From: [Clostridium] polysaccharolyticum
Lineage (GTDB): Bacteria > Bacillota > Clostridia > Lachnospirales > Lachnospiraceae
Length of the DNA stretch: 46,045 nucleotides
Direction: 5' to 3'
Assembly (NCBI RefSeq): GCF_900111595.1
Contig: NZ_FOHN01000023.1
Coordinates: 1 to 46,045 of the forward strand
Each line of letters begins with the position of its first letter. Positions within the stretch are counted from its first letter, which is position 1. The position numbers were made by a program, and so were the translations under genes. The notes beneath the pieces were generated by a model. The model had not been told where the DNA came from. It did not search any database and saw only the letters and a program-made list of their open reading frames with translations. Shown one piece after another: positions 1-9,228 of this stretch.

Positions 1-609
1 GCCCACAAACTTATCTCCAGAGTTGTCCTTATGCTCTATTTTCTTTTTTCCTCTGATCTCATAGATATGCCTGGTTGTTCCGTTTTTGTCATAGTCATAC
101 GTGCAGATTGTCTTGTTGTTCCTGTCAACCAGTCCTGTGATAATGCCATTTTGAATACAGTATTTGTAGGTAGCATTGCAATAGGATATGCTGTAGGCAC
201 TGGTTTCACTGCCCTTTGCCGTATAGGAATATGTAATCTGCTTTTTGTCTGGCAGCACTTCCGATACCAGATTGGAAAACTCGTCATACTGATACGTAGT
301 GATTTCCTGTCCTACGATTTTTTCCGTTCTCTGTCTCTCTTCATTGTATTCAAATTCAATCTCGGTTCCATCTTCTGTTTCCATTGTGGCAATGGGATCT
401 GGCACAATGGTATATGCAAGGACTCTCTCCACAAACTGCTGGGCAGTGTATCCACAGCCATTGATCGTGATAATGGGTTCGTCCTGCTGGCAGTATTCCG
501 ATTCTTCTGGAGGGAAACTGACGGTTTCATCTGCCCGTACAGACATAGGAATGCTAGATAGCATTGTGGAGAAAGCCATAACAGCCGCCAAAGTTTTCTG
601 TATTTTCAT
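1..609 (-). CDS. Secreted YD-repeat (Rhs-like) protein, 5' part only
   Basis: An open frame of 203 codons runs from the ATG at 609 off the left edge with no stop. The start has a good ribosome site (GGAAAGGA) about 7 bases upstream. Residues 1-26 form a Sec signal peptide (MKIQKTLAAV then a hydrophobic stretch, with likely cleavage after VRA). After that come tyrosine-rich stretches such as TTYQYDEFSNLVSEV and GLVDRNNKTICTYDYDKNG, which fit the YD/RHS repeat pattern of shell-forming secreted or wall-associated proteins. What is seen is the signal peptide and at least two repeat-like units; the Rhs assignment is an inference from repeat pattern. The toxin-like C-terminus that such proteins may carry lies outside the window. 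It has its own sigma-A promoter at 665-694. Confidence 0.7.
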   Translation of the reverse strand, partial: MKIQKTLAAVMAFSTMLSSIPMSVRADETVSFPPEESEYCQQDEPIITINGCGYTAQQFVERVLAYTIVPDPIATMETEDGTEIEFEYNEERQRTEKIVGQEITTYQYDEFSNLVSEVLPDKKQITYSYTAKGSETSAYSISYCNATYKYCIQNGIITGLVDRNNKTICTYDYDKNGTTRHIYEIRGKKKIEHKDNSGDKFVG

Positions 610-664
610 AAAGGTATCCTTTCCGTTGCAAAAGAAGCAACCTAATCCATTCATTTTCCTGCTA

Positions 665-694
665 ATTATAGATTGTTTTGGTTTATTATGTCAA
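665..694 (-). promoter_or_regulatory. Promoter of the YD-repeat gene
   Basis: On the minus strand TTGACA (689-694) and TATAAT (665-670) are both perfect sigma-A hexamers with an 18-base spacer. They lie about 55 bases upstream of the ATG at 609. Confidence 0.75.
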
Positions 695-800
695 CTTGCA
701 ACTTTGGAAAATTAAAATACATGATATCCTTATCAGTGGAGAGGCAAGACTGGCGAATGCTCTCGGAAATGATTAACATACACTGTGTTTTTTCATTTTT

Positions 801-884
801 AACGGATTTTTGACATTTCTGTTATAACAGTTTGTCTTTTAGGCATAAGAATTGCATTTAGAACGAGTTTTTGACATTTTTGTT
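801..884. repeat. Pair of 23-bp direct repeats upstream of the YD-repeat promoter
   Basis: Copies at 801-823 and 862-884 share 20 of 23 bases (pattern AACG..TTTTTGACATTT.TGTT) and start 61 bp apart. The first runs into a 12-bp palindrome CTGTTATAACAG (819-830). They fill the 610-936 gap between the left promoter and the terminator of the xyloside operon, in which I see no gene. They may be regulator sites or a small decayed repeat. Confidence 0.45.
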
Positions 885-936
885 TATTTTATTTTTTCAT
901 TTTATTACTTTCACTGTAAATATAGCAATATTTCAC

Positions 937-980
937 CAAAAAGGGCATGCACTCCTAATTTCTTAGGAATGCATGCCCTT
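937..980 (-). terminator. Terminator of the xyloside operon
   Basis: Arms at 941-951 and 970-980 (AAGGGCATGCA / TGCATGCCCTT) plus an inner TCCTAA/TTAGGA pair make a long stem. On the minus strand it is followed by a run of five T. It sits only a few bases after the stop of the isomerase gene. Confidence 0.9.
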
Positions 981-986
981 CATTTA

Positions 987-2462
987 CTAACAGAAAGGAT
1001 TTTCTGTTTTGTATCTCACGCCTGCTGGCTGATTGTAATCAATTTCATCAACTGGTACTCCAAGGTATTTAAATACTTCGTACATTGTTTTGCCATAATG
1101 GCCAAATGCTACTGCACAGTGATGTGGGTAATTCTTTTCTACTAATACGTGACGGTAGAATCTTCCCATTTCTTTAATTGCGAATACGCCGATTGCACCG
1201 AAAGAACGTGTTGCAACTGGAAGAACTTCACCTTGTGCAATGTAAGCACGGATTTTTGCGTCGGATGTTGACTGTAAACGGTAAACCGTAACTTCTCCTG
1301 GAGCAATATCTCCTTCCAAAGTACCTTGTGTTACTTCTTCTGGAAGTGTTCTTGCCATGATTCTCTGGAATTTCATTTCACAGAAAGAAAGTTTATCTGT
1401 TGCTGTGTTTCCACAGTGGAATCCCATAAAGGTATCTTTTAATGTATAATCGAATTTGCCTTTGATATCTTCTTCGTATAAATCCGCTGGTACTGTGTTG
1501 TTGATATCAAGTAATGTAACCGTATCTTTGCTGATTACGGTTCCAATGAATTCGCTTAATGCTCCGTAGATATCTACTTCACAAGATACTGGAATACCCA
1601 TTTTTGTTAAACGGCTGTTTACATAGCAAGGTACGCATCCGAACTGTGTCTGGAATGCTGGCCAGCACTTGCCTGCAATACATACGAATTCACGGCTGCC
1701 TTTGTGTGCTTCGATCCAGTCAAGTAATGTTAATTCGTACTGAGCAAGTTTTGTAAGGATTTCTGGTTTCTTGTTCCCAGCTCCTAATTCTGCTTCCATA
1801 TCTTTTACTACGTCAGCGATACGAGGATCCCCTTCGTGTTTGTTAAATGCTTCAAATAAATCTAATTCTGAATTTTCTTCGATTTCTACTCCAAGGTTGT
1901 AAAGCTGTTTAATTGGTGCATTACAAGCAAGGAAGTCTTGTGGACGAGGACCAAAAGAAATAACCTTCATATTTCTTAAGCCAACAATTGTACGTGCAAT
2001 TGGTTCAAAGTCATGAATCATATCTGCACATTCACTTGCTGTTCCAACTGGATATTCCGGTATGTATGCTTTTAAATTTCTAAGTTTTAAGTTATAGCTT
2101 GCATTTAATACGCCACAGTAAGCATCTCCACGACCATCAATTAAGTTGTCTTTTGTTTCTTCTGCTGCTGCAATTACCATGCAAGGACCATCAAATTCTT
2201 TTACTAACAATGTTTCTGGTGTCTCTGGACCAAAGTTTCCAAGATAAACAACAAGTGCATTACAGCCTGCATTTTTTATATCGTCTAATGCTTTGCGCAT
2301 ATCTACTTCATTTTCAATACAAACAGGACATTCATAAATGTCACCATATTTTTCTTTGTATGATGCAACAACTGCTTTTCTGCGGTTTACAGATAAACTC
2401 ATTGGAAAACAGTCTCTGCTAACGGATACAATTGCTATTTTTTCTTTCGGCATATTATTCAT
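987..2462 (-). CDS. L-fucose/L-arabinose isomerase-fold sugar isomerase
   Basis: A 491-residue protein of the FucI/AraA-like family (COG2407 type), which interconverts aldoses and ketoses with a divalent metal. Seen in the sequence are the family's middle and C-terminal signatures: SCEVDIYGALSEF, LLDINNTVPADLY, and FMGFHCGNT, holding the Glu, Asp and His expected to bind metal and catalyse. I start at the ATG at 2462 because GAAAGGAAG lies just upstream; an in-frame upstream start at 2486 has no such site. It is the last gene of an operon with an alpha-xylosidase, a beta-glucosidase, xylulokinase and a DUF4867 protein. No classical TIM-barrel xylose isomerase is present, so it may make D-xylulose from D-xylose for the kinase. 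That substrate is inferred from context; L-fucose, D-arabinose or another aldose remain possible. Confidence 0.75.
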   Translation of the reverse strand: MNNMPKEKIAIVSVSRDCFPMSLSVNRRKAVVASYKEKYGDIYECPVCIENEVDMRKALDDIKNAGCNALVVYLGNFGPETPETLLVKEFDGPCMVIAAAEETKDNLIDGRGDAYCGVLNASYNLKLRNLKAYIPEYPVGTASECADMIHDFEPIARTIVGLRNMKVISFGPRPQDFLACNAPIKQLYNLGVEIEENSELDLFEAFNKHEGDPRIADVVKDMEAELGAGNKKPEILTKLAQYELTLLDWIEAHKGSREFVCIAGKCWPAFQTQFGCVPCYVNSRLTKMGIPVSCEVDIYGALSEFIGTVISKDTVTLLDINNTVPADLYEEDIKGKFDYTLKDTFMGFHCGNTATDKLSFCEMKFQRIMARTLPEEVTQGTLEGDIAPGEVTVYRLQSTSDAKIRAYIAQGEVLPVATRSFGAIGVFAIKEMGRFYRHVLVEKNYPHHCAVAFGHYGKTMYEVFKYLGVPVDEIDYNQPAGVRYKTENPFC

Positions 2463-2516
2463 GATATTACTTCCTTTCTTATACATAGTCTCACTTTATA
2501 TTTATACAATGAATCT

Positions 2517-3161
2517 CTACAGCTCATATGTTGCACAGGAGAGATTTTCACCAATTAAACCAATGTGGCTTCCTTCTGGAAGTCCGCCTTGTGCATGCCC
2601 GATAAGCCATTTATTTTTTGCTGTAATTAAAGCATCTTCACCATCTTCTTTTACAGATTTTTTATGAGTATCTGTTAATTCTTCGTTTGTTCCTTTTGGC
2701 AGGACAATGCACACTTTAAATCCATCTTCTGATGCATTGCATGGTGCATAATGAAGTGTGGTTGCATAAACTTCTACTGCTGTTCCCTTTGGCAGGAAAA
2801 ATGCTTCTACTTTGCTTGTATCATAAGTAAATTCTTCTGTCACATCTTGCTGGCATCCGACCATTAAAATGGCATCTGTTGCACCAATGTTAATTTCTGA
2901 ACTTCTATGATACTCAAGGGCATTTAGTAATACATTATGTCCGTTGCAGTAACCCACCTGAATTGGCATTTCACCATAAATTTCTGTCTGAAGCTGTTTT
3001 GCTATCTCTAAACTTTCTAATGAAGAGATAGATGGCTGGTAATCCACACCACTTGGCAATGGAGTTTCCTTCATCATTGTTTCTACTAAGGCGTCTGTGT
3101 TCAGGTTTAGCACACGTCCATATTTTTTAAATTGTTCGGATGTAACTTGATATACCTTCAT
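2517..3161 (-). CDS. DUF4867 family protein
   Basis: A 214-residue soluble protein without signal peptide or membrane segment, which I assign to the DUF4867 family from its N-terminal MKVYQVTSEQFKKYG and the GYCNGHNVLLNALEYHRSSEIN stretch split around residues 85-105. The second half (VEAFFLPKGTAVEVYATTLHYAPC, taken in parts) has the look of a cupin-type or sugar-binding beta fold with several conserved His and Glu, but no proven activity is known to me. The ATG at 3161 is chosen for its GAAAGGAAG site; the longer frame is unsupported. It lies between xylulokinase (39 bp) and the isomerase (54 bp), so a role in the same sugar pathway, such as an epimerase or mutarotase-like step, is a reasonable guess only. 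Confidence 0.6.
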   Translation of the reverse strand: MKVYQVTSEQFKKYGRVLNLNTDALVETMMKETPLPSGVDYQPSISSLESLEIAKQLQTEIYGEMPIQVGYCNGHNVLLNALEYHRSSEINIGATDAILMVGCQQDVTEEFTYDTSKVEAFFLPKGTAVEVYATTLHYAPCNASEDGFKVCIVLPKGTNEELTDTHKKSVKEDGEDALITAKNKWLIGHAQGGLPEGSHIGLIGENLSCATYEL

Positions 3162-3200
3162 ATCTGTCTTCCTTTCTACATGTTTATACAACATTTATTT

Positions 3201-4682
3201 TTATCGGTTTGAAACACTCAGTAACTTGAAAATGGACTTGCATTGTGGATAGATCTCTTTAAATACCTGATATTTCTTTTCATATTTTGCTGCTAATTCT
3301 GGTTCTGGTTCAATCGTATCCACTACTTTCACAATTTTCTGTGCCGCTTCTTCTACATTTTTGAATTCGCCACAGGCAACGGCCGCTAACATAGCACCAC
3401 CAAGTGCTGGTCCTTCTTCACTTTCGATTACATCAACTTTTATATTCAATACATTGGCTATAATTTTTTTCCATAATGGACTCTTTGCACCACCGCCACA
3501 AATCTTGGTACGTTCAATCTGAATTCCTAAGGATTTTGCAACTTCCAGGGAATCACGAAGTGCAAATGCAACCCCTTCTAAAACAGCTTGTGTCATATCG
3601 CTTCTCTTAGTATCCATAGACATTCCTATAAATGTTCCTCTTGCATCTGGATCGTTATGTGGAGAACGTTCTCCCATAAGATATGGCAGAAAGAACACAT
3701 GATTTTCACCAAGAGTTTCTATATCCTGCTGTTCTTTCGAAAATGCTTTTGTCTGTAAAATATCTTCCATCCACCATTTATTACAGGAAGCCGCACTTAA
3801 CATGCATCCCATTAAATGATAGCTTCCATCTGCATGGGCGAAAGAATGCAGTGCGTTGAATTTGTCTACTCCAAAGCTCTTAGATGCAATAAATACGGTT
3901 CCACTTGTTCCTAATGAAATATTGCAGTTTCCATCTCCTACTGTACCAGTTCCAACTGCGGCTGCGGCATTATCTCCTGCACCAGCAGCAACTTTCACGG
4001 TTTTAGGGAATCCTAATTCCTCTGCAACTTCCGGCAGAAGTTCTCCAACCGATTCATAGCTTTCATAAATATCAGCTAACTGATCCATGGAAACCCCACA
4101 GATTTCACACATTTCTTTGGACCAGCAGCGGTTCTTTACATCAAATAAAAGCATGCCAGATGCATCTGATACGTCTGTACAATGAACTCCTGTAAGTTTA
4201 TATGCAAGGTAATCTTTTGGCAGCATAATCTTTTCTATTCGTGCAAACTTTTCTGGTTCATTGGCTTTCATCCAAAGAAGCTTTGGTGCCGTAAAACCAG
4301 TAAATGCAATATTGGCTGTATATGTACTTAATTTGTCTTTTCCTATTTCATTATTCAGATAGTCACATTCTTTATAAGTTCTTCCATCATTCCACAGAAT
4401 TGCCGGACGAATTACTTTATCTTCCTTATCCAGCACAACAAGACCGTGCATCTGGCCACCAAAACTGATTCCTCCAATCTGAGATTTATCAATTCCAGAA
4501 GTCAGTTCTTTTAAGCCTTCCATGCTTTGTGAATACCAGTCTTCCGGATTCTGTTCAGACCATCCTGGCTCTGGGAAAAATAAAGGATATTCTTTTGACA
4601 CGACAGCTTCAATGCCACCCATTTCATTCATTAGCAAGAGTTTAACTGCACTTGTTCCTAAGTCAATTCCAATATAATACAT
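3201..4682 (-). CDS. xylB: Xylulokinase (FGGY carbohydrate kinase)
   Basis: A 493-residue FGGY kinase that phosphorylates D-xylulose to D-xylulose 5-phosphate for the pentose phosphate or phosphoketolase route. The N-terminal domain begins with the phosphate loop IGIDLGTSAVK; GGQMHGLV near residue 75-82 and ILWNDGRT near 95-102 are typical of xylulokinases rather than glycerol or gluconate kinases. The catalytic Asp is D237 in GAGDNAAAAVG. Length matches the family. A strong site (AAAGGAG) precedes the ATG. The gene starts 17 bp after the GH3 stop, so both are in one transcript; the product would use the ketose made by the neighbouring isomerase. Confidence 0.9.
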   Translation of the reverse strand: MYYIGIDLGTSAVKLLLMNEMGGIEAVVSKEYPLFFPEPGWSEQNPEDWYSQSMEGLKELTSGIDKSQIGGISFGGQMHGLVVLDKEDKVIRPAILWNDGRTYKECDYLNNEIGKDKLSTYTANIAFTGFTAPKLLWMKANEPEKFARIEKIMLPKDYLAYKLTGVHCTDVSDASGMLLFDVKNRCWSKEMCEICGVSMDQLADIYESYESVGELLPEVAEELGFPKTVKVAAGAGDNAAAAVGTGTVGDGNCNISLGTSGTVFIASKSFGVDKFNALHSFAHADGSYHLMGCMLSAASCNKWWMEDILQTKAFSKEQQDIETLGENHVFFLPYLMGERSPHNDPDARGTFIGMSMDTKRSDMTQAVLEGVAFALRDSLEVAKSLGIQIERTKICGGGAKSPLWKKIIANVLNIKVDVIESEEGPALGGAMLAAVACGEFKNVEEAAQKIVKVVDTIEPEPELAAKYEKKYQVFKEIYPQCKSIFKLLSVSNR

Positions 4683-4699
4683 TCTGTTTCTCCTTTCGA

Positions 4700-6850
4700 C
4701 TAAAATGCCCCTAAGGTAATTGTTGCACGTTCCCTGATATCTCTGGAAGATGCTCCTACCTCAATGACAAAAGACCCTTCTTCTATTATAAATTGCTTTT
4801 GCTTTTGTGCATAGTATGAAAATGCATCTTTCCCTAATTTAATTTCTACCTGCTTTTGTTCCTTTGGCTTTAAGTAAATCTTACGAAATGCCTTTAACTC
4901 ATGGACAGGCCTCCACTCACTGGATTCCACATCACTAACATAAAGCTGGGCAATTTCTTTCCCCGCTCTGTCTCCTGTATTTGTTACTGTAAAAGAAACT
5001 TTGACGCATATCTCCTCCTTAGATGGAGATACATACGCTTTTAAATCTGAATACTGAAACTGTGTATAGGAAAGCCCATGTCCAAAACAAAATGCTACCT
5101 CTGTTTTATCGGTGTCATATTGCCGGTACCCTACCTTTAATTTTTCTTTAAAAGTTACCTTTCCTGGTTTTCCCATTTCTCCTAACTGAACTGGCAAACA
5201 ATCCGTTGCATGATATGGAAATGTCTCTGGCAGTTTCCCTGATGGATTTGTATCTCCAAACAGAATTTCAGCCAAAGCTGTTCCCCCTTCCATCCCAGCA
5301 TAATACTGGAATACAATTGCTTTTGCTTTGTCCTGCCATGGCATTTCCACTGGCGAACCTGCACACATTACAACAACCGTATTTGGATTTACTTTTAAAA
5401 CTTCCTCAATAACTCGATCCTGCCCATATGGCAAAACCATATTTAGCCGATCAATTCCCTCTAAATCATATGCATGGTTTAACCCGCCGATAAAAATAAC
5501 TTCATCTACCGTTTTAGCAAGTTCTACTGCTTCTTTTAACAGTCTTTCTCGTTCTTTGTTATCTGTTTTTACTCGTATTTTAGAAATGTCTACTTCTTGG
5601 GTACTGCTTGCCTGCCAGCTTTCTTCATCCTCGTAAACAGCTTTTAAATTATCTGCAACTTCATACCCTTTGGCATATTCTACCGTAACATTTCCGCCTA
5701 ATATTTTCTTTATTCCAAGAAGAGGAGGTGTTTCGTATAAAGCTTTTAACTCGGAACTGCCACCTTTGTTAGAATGAATACGGATTCCGTTTTCTCCTAT
5801 AACGGCAATTCGCCGAAGCCCTTCTTTTCGTATTGGCAGCCGGCTATCTTCATTTTTCAAAAGCACAATGGATTCTCTTGCAATATCTAATGCCGCCTGA
5901 TGATGTTCTACTGTACTGTATGTACCTGATTTTCGTTTTCCTTTATCTTCACCAATCATATTAAGGCGTTTCATAAGACGAAGGATGTTACTTACTTTCT
6001 TGTCTACAAGTCCTTCGGAAAGTTCTCCATTTTCTATCTTTTCTTTTAAAGGATTTGCCATATAATGTTCATCAAAATCACTATGAATATCCATTTCAAT
6101 GTCCAGACTAGATTCTGCCGCTTCTACAGTGCCATGAACACCGCCCCAGTCCGAAATAATGGTTCCATCATAATTCCATTTTTCTCTTACTACCTGATTT
6201 AACAATTGCCTGCTGGTACAGCAGTATTCTCCATTTAATTTATTGTAAGCCCCCATCAGGCAATAGGAATTTCCTTCTTTGACAGCTGCATAAAATCCTT
6301 TAAAATACAGTTCATTTAAGGTTCTTTCATCCACAATGGTATCCACCGCCATACGGTCATTCTCCTGAGAATTGGCTGCTAAGTGTTTTACACATGCTGC
6401 AACATCATTCTCTTGTATTCCCTGTATAAACGGAACACACATTTCTTCTATTACTTTGGGATCTTCGCTCATATATTCAAAATTACGACCACATAAAGGT
6501 GTCCGTTTTATATTAATGCTTGGTGCTAGTAAAACGTCTTTCCCCCTGCCTCTTGCTTCTTCTCCAAGAACTTTTCCATTTAATCTGGCAAGTTCCGTAT
6601 TGAAAGTTGCTGCAAGAGCACTTCCACTTGGAAAGTAAGAAGCATAATCCGAAGTCATTCCATTTGGAATCCATCGTTTATCTTCAAATTCAGCCCTGAC
6701 GCCGATAGGACCATCCGTCATCACAAGCGAAGGGATTCCTAGCCTTTCTACACTTCCAGTCCGGAATAAGCCCGCCCCATGAATCATTGCAATTTTTTCA
6801 TCCAATGTCATCTGTTTTACAATGTCTTGTATCCATGTTTCTGTCTCCAT
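4700..6850 (-). CDS. Glycoside hydrolase family 3 beta-glucosidase
   Basis: A 716-residue cytoplasmic GH3 enzyme (no signal peptide). The N-terminal barrel holds KH at 155-156 and the nucleophile D234 in TIISDWGGVHG. The alpha/beta sandwich domain follows, with VIGENG and VVVMCAGSPVEMPW, and a C-terminal fibronectin III-like domain (VSFTVTNTGDRAGKEIAQLY) covers about 620-700, as in bacterial beta-glucosidases and beta-xylosidases. It should remove beta-linked glucose, or possibly xylose, from the non-reducing end of imported oligosaccharides. Together with the upstream alpha-xylosidase this fits stepwise trimming of xyloglucan-type oligosaccharides. The ATG has GGAAGGAG upstream. Exact linkage preference cannot be read from sequence. 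Confidence 0.9.
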   Translation of the reverse strand: METETWIQDIVKQMTLDEKIAMIHGAGLFRTGSVERLGIPSLVMTDGPIGVRAEFEDKRWIPNGMTSDYASYFPSGSALAATFNTELARLNGKVLGEEARGRGKDVLLAPSINIKRTPLCGRNFEYMSEDPKVIEEMCVPFIQGIQENDVAACVKHLAANSQENDRMAVDTIVDERTLNELYFKGFYAAVKEGNSYCLMGAYNKLNGEYCCTSRQLLNQVVREKWNYDGTIISDWGGVHGTVEAAESSLDIEMDIHSDFDEHYMANPLKEKIENGELSEGLVDKKVSNILRLMKRLNMIGEDKGKRKSGTYSTVEHHQAALDIARESIVLLKNEDSRLPIRKEGLRRIAVIGENGIRIHSNKGGSSELKALYETPPLLGIKKILGGNVTVEYAKGYEVADNLKAVYEDEESWQASSTQEVDISKIRVKTDNKERERLLKEAVELAKTVDEVIFIGGLNHAYDLEGIDRLNMVLPYGQDRVIEEVLKVNPNTVVVMCAGSPVEMPWQDKAKAIVFQYYAGMEGGTALAEILFGDTNPSGKLPETFPYHATDCLPVQLGEMGKPGKVTFKEKLKVGYRQYDTDKTEVAFCFGHGLSYTQFQYSDLKAYVSPSKEEICVKVSFTVTNTGDRAGKEIAQLYVSDVESSEWRPVHELKAFRKIYLKPKEQKQVEIKLGKDAFSYYAQKQKQFIIEEGSFVIEVGASSRDIRERATITLGAF

Positions 6851-6882
6851 TCCTTAACTCCTTCCATCCTTACTTTCTATTT

Positions 6883-9228
6883 TTACGCTAACATAACGGT
6901 TATCTCTTTATTTAATTCTGGCGTAATAATAGTATTCTTTCCTTCTATTACAAATGTCCCGCCATTTATTTGAGATACGTTATCCACATTTACTAAAGAT
7001 ATTCTGCATGGTTTTTCACTTATCACTTTTAATCTGTACATATTGTCCTCTTTCTGAATGGATAATGTACTTTCAATTTTTCTGTCTTTGTTATAAACTG
7101 CACATGTTTTTTCTTTCTTTTGTGCCAATCTGAATATCTGATAAGTTACTTCATCTGCATAATCATAAACAGGCCCGTTTTCCTTAGCACCTGTTGCAAC
7201 AATGCTTCCTTCTCTTGCATAAAGAGGAATGCTTAAATAGCTGTGTTTTTCACTATACCATTTTCCGCCTTCTCTTTCTTCTCCTGTTAAGAAGTTCGTC
7301 CATGTCCCTTCTGGCAAATAATATTCTCCTATGCTTTCTTCGTTGAAAACAGGTGCAACCAGCAGGGAATCTCCAAACATATACTGTTTATCTAAGTAAG
7401 CACAGTTTTTATCCTTTGTAAATTCTAACACCATGCTTCGCATCATTGGAACACCTGTTTCTGATGTTTCAATGGCATTGCGATACAGATATGGCATTAA
7501 TCTTGCTTTTAGCTTAGTAAAATATCTTACTACATCTACTGCTTCTTCGTCATAAGCCCAAGGCACACGGTAAGATGTGCTTCCATGTAACCTGGAATGA
7601 GAAGATAACAGTCCAAATGCACACCAGCGTTTGTATACATCTGGTGTAGAAGTATTTTCAAAACCTCCAATATCATGGCTCCAGTAACCGAAGCCTGACA
7701 TTGTAAGAGATAGACCGCCTCGAAGGCTTTCTTCCATAGATTCGTAATCAGACCAGCAGTCTCCACCCCAATGAACTGGGAACTTCTGTCCTCCTGCTGT
7801 TGCTGAACGGGCAAATAAGACAGCTTCTTCTTTGCCTTTCTTTCTTGCGATTAAATCATATACAGTTTTATTAAATAAATAGGTATAGTAGTTGTGCATT
7901 TTCACTGGATCCGAACCGTCGTAATATACGCAGTCCGTTGGAATTCTTTCCCCAAAGTCTGTTTTAAAGCAGTCAACTCCCATATCCATTAATTTTTCTA
8001 ATTTTTTTGTATACCAGTCCCTAGCTTCTGGGTTTGTAAAATCTACAATGGCCAAGCCCGGCTGCCACATATCCCACTGCCATACATCACCATTGGTCCT
8101 TTTTAGGAAGTATCCGTTTTCTACGCCTTCCTGAAACATAGAAGATTCCTGCCCCACATAGGAATTAATCCATACACAGATTTTTACCCCTTTTGCTTTT
8201 AGTCTTTTCAACATTCCTTCTGGATCTGGAAATACTCGTTCATCCCAAGTAAAATCACACCAGTTAAATTCTTTCATCCAGAAACAGTCAAAATGAAATA
8301 CTGCCAACGGAATATCCCTTTCTAACATACCATCTACAAAGGTATTAACAGTTTCTTCATCATAGCTGGTTGTAAAAGATGTAGACAGCCATAAACCAAA
8401 AGTCCAAGGTGCTGGCAAAGATGGCTTTCCTGTTAAATCGGTATAGCGCATCAATACTTCTTTCATAGCTGGACCATTTAATAAAAAGAAATCCAAACTT
8501 TCTCCTGGTACGCTAAATCCTGCCTTGGTTACCTTTTCGCTTGCAATTTCAAAGGATACTCGTTCTGGATGATTTACAAACACACCATATCCTTTATTGG
8601 ATATGTAAAATGGAATGTTTTTGTAGGACTGTTCTGTTGATGTTCCTCCGTCTTCATTCCAGATATCAACACTCTGTCCATTTTTCACAAATGGAGTAAA
8701 TCTCTCTCCCATTCCATAAATCAGCTCTCCTACTGACAAGGAAAGCTGTTCACGCATATACGCATGTCCTTCACTTCCATGCTCGTAAGCATCGCCTTTC
8801 CAGTCTGTTCTCATATATGCTAAATCACGATAACCACTGGAGGTAATTTTTTCATCACCTCTGTAATAAGTCATGGAGCAGTCTTCTTTTTTTATTTCCA
8901 GGCGAAGTGTTCCACTATATATTGCAATTTTTTCTTCATTTTCTTCTGCTTCAAGAATTGCATCTTCCGATATATTCAGTTCAAATACAGGTGTTTTTTC
9001 CTGTACGCCCATATAATGAAACGTCTGAACACGAAGCACTTCTTTCATTGGTGCAGTAACCACAATGGTCAAATTTGCACCGCCTAATGTACATCCACGA
9101 TTTGCTATTTTATGAGTAGGTGCACATATTCTTACCTCTTTTTCTGTTACCTTTGTAAAATACACTTCTGCAGGTGATAAACACTCAATTCCTTCTCTTT
9201 GTAACCAGCATCCATTACTAAATTTCAT
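6883..9228 (-). CDS. yicI: Alpha-xylosidase, GH31 YicI type
   Basis: A 781-residue GH31 enzyme of the YicI subgroup, which releases alpha-D-xylose from isoprimeverose-type ends. The nucleophile is D424 in CFKTDFGERIP, a signature close to that of E. coli YicI, and the acid/base fits D490 in HWGGDCWSDY, 66 residues later as in YicI. The substrate-site motif SHDIGGFENT follows at about 517-526. The N-terminal beta-sandwich occupies about 1-250 and C-terminal sheets follow the barrel after about 590. No signal peptide, so the substrate is imported. First gene of the five-gene operon, 32 bp before the GH3 gene, with a strong GGAGG site. No transporter is encoded in the operon. Confidence 0.92.
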   Translation of the reverse strand: MKFSNGCWLQREGIECLSPAEVYFTKVTEKEVRICAPTHKIANRGCTLGGANLTIVVTAPMKEVLRVQTFHYMGVQEKTPVFELNISEDAILEAEENEEKIAIYSGTLRLEIKKEDCSMTYYRGDEKITSSGYRDLAYMRTDWKGDAYEHGSEGHAYMREQLSLSVGELIYGMGERFTPFVKNGQSVDIWNEDGGTSTEQSYKNIPFYISNKGYGVFVNHPERVSFEIASEKVTKAGFSVPGESLDFFLLNGPAMKEVLMRYTDLTGKPSLPAPWTFGLWLSTSFTTSYDEETVNTFVDGMLERDIPLAVFHFDCFWMKEFNWCDFTWDERVFPDPEGMLKRLKAKGVKICVWINSYVGQESSMFQEGVENGYFLKRTNGDVWQWDMWQPGLAIVDFTNPEARDWYTKKLEKLMDMGVDCFKTDFGERIPTDCVYYDGSDPVKMHNYYTYLFNKTVYDLIARKKGKEEAVLFARSATAGGQKFPVHWGGDCWSDYESMEESLRGGLSLTMSGFGYWSHDIGGFENTSTPDVYKRWCAFGLLSSHSRLHGSTSYRVPWAYDEEAVDVVRYFTKLKARLMPYLYRNAIETSETGVPMMRSMVLEFTKDKNCAYLDKQYMFGDSLLVAPVFNEESIGEYYLPEGTWTNFLTGEEREGGKWYSEKHSYLSIPLYAREGSIVATGAKENGPVYDYADEVTYQIFRLAQKKEKTCAVYNKDRKIESTLSIQKEDNMYRLKVISEKPCRISLVNVDNVSQINGGTFVIEGKNTIITPELNKEITVMLA

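Noticed and set aside
31-561. Long plus-strand frame at the left edge
   Set aside because: It is the complement of the minus-strand YD-repeat gene, has no ribosome site, and the minus frame has a signal peptide, ribosome site and promoter.
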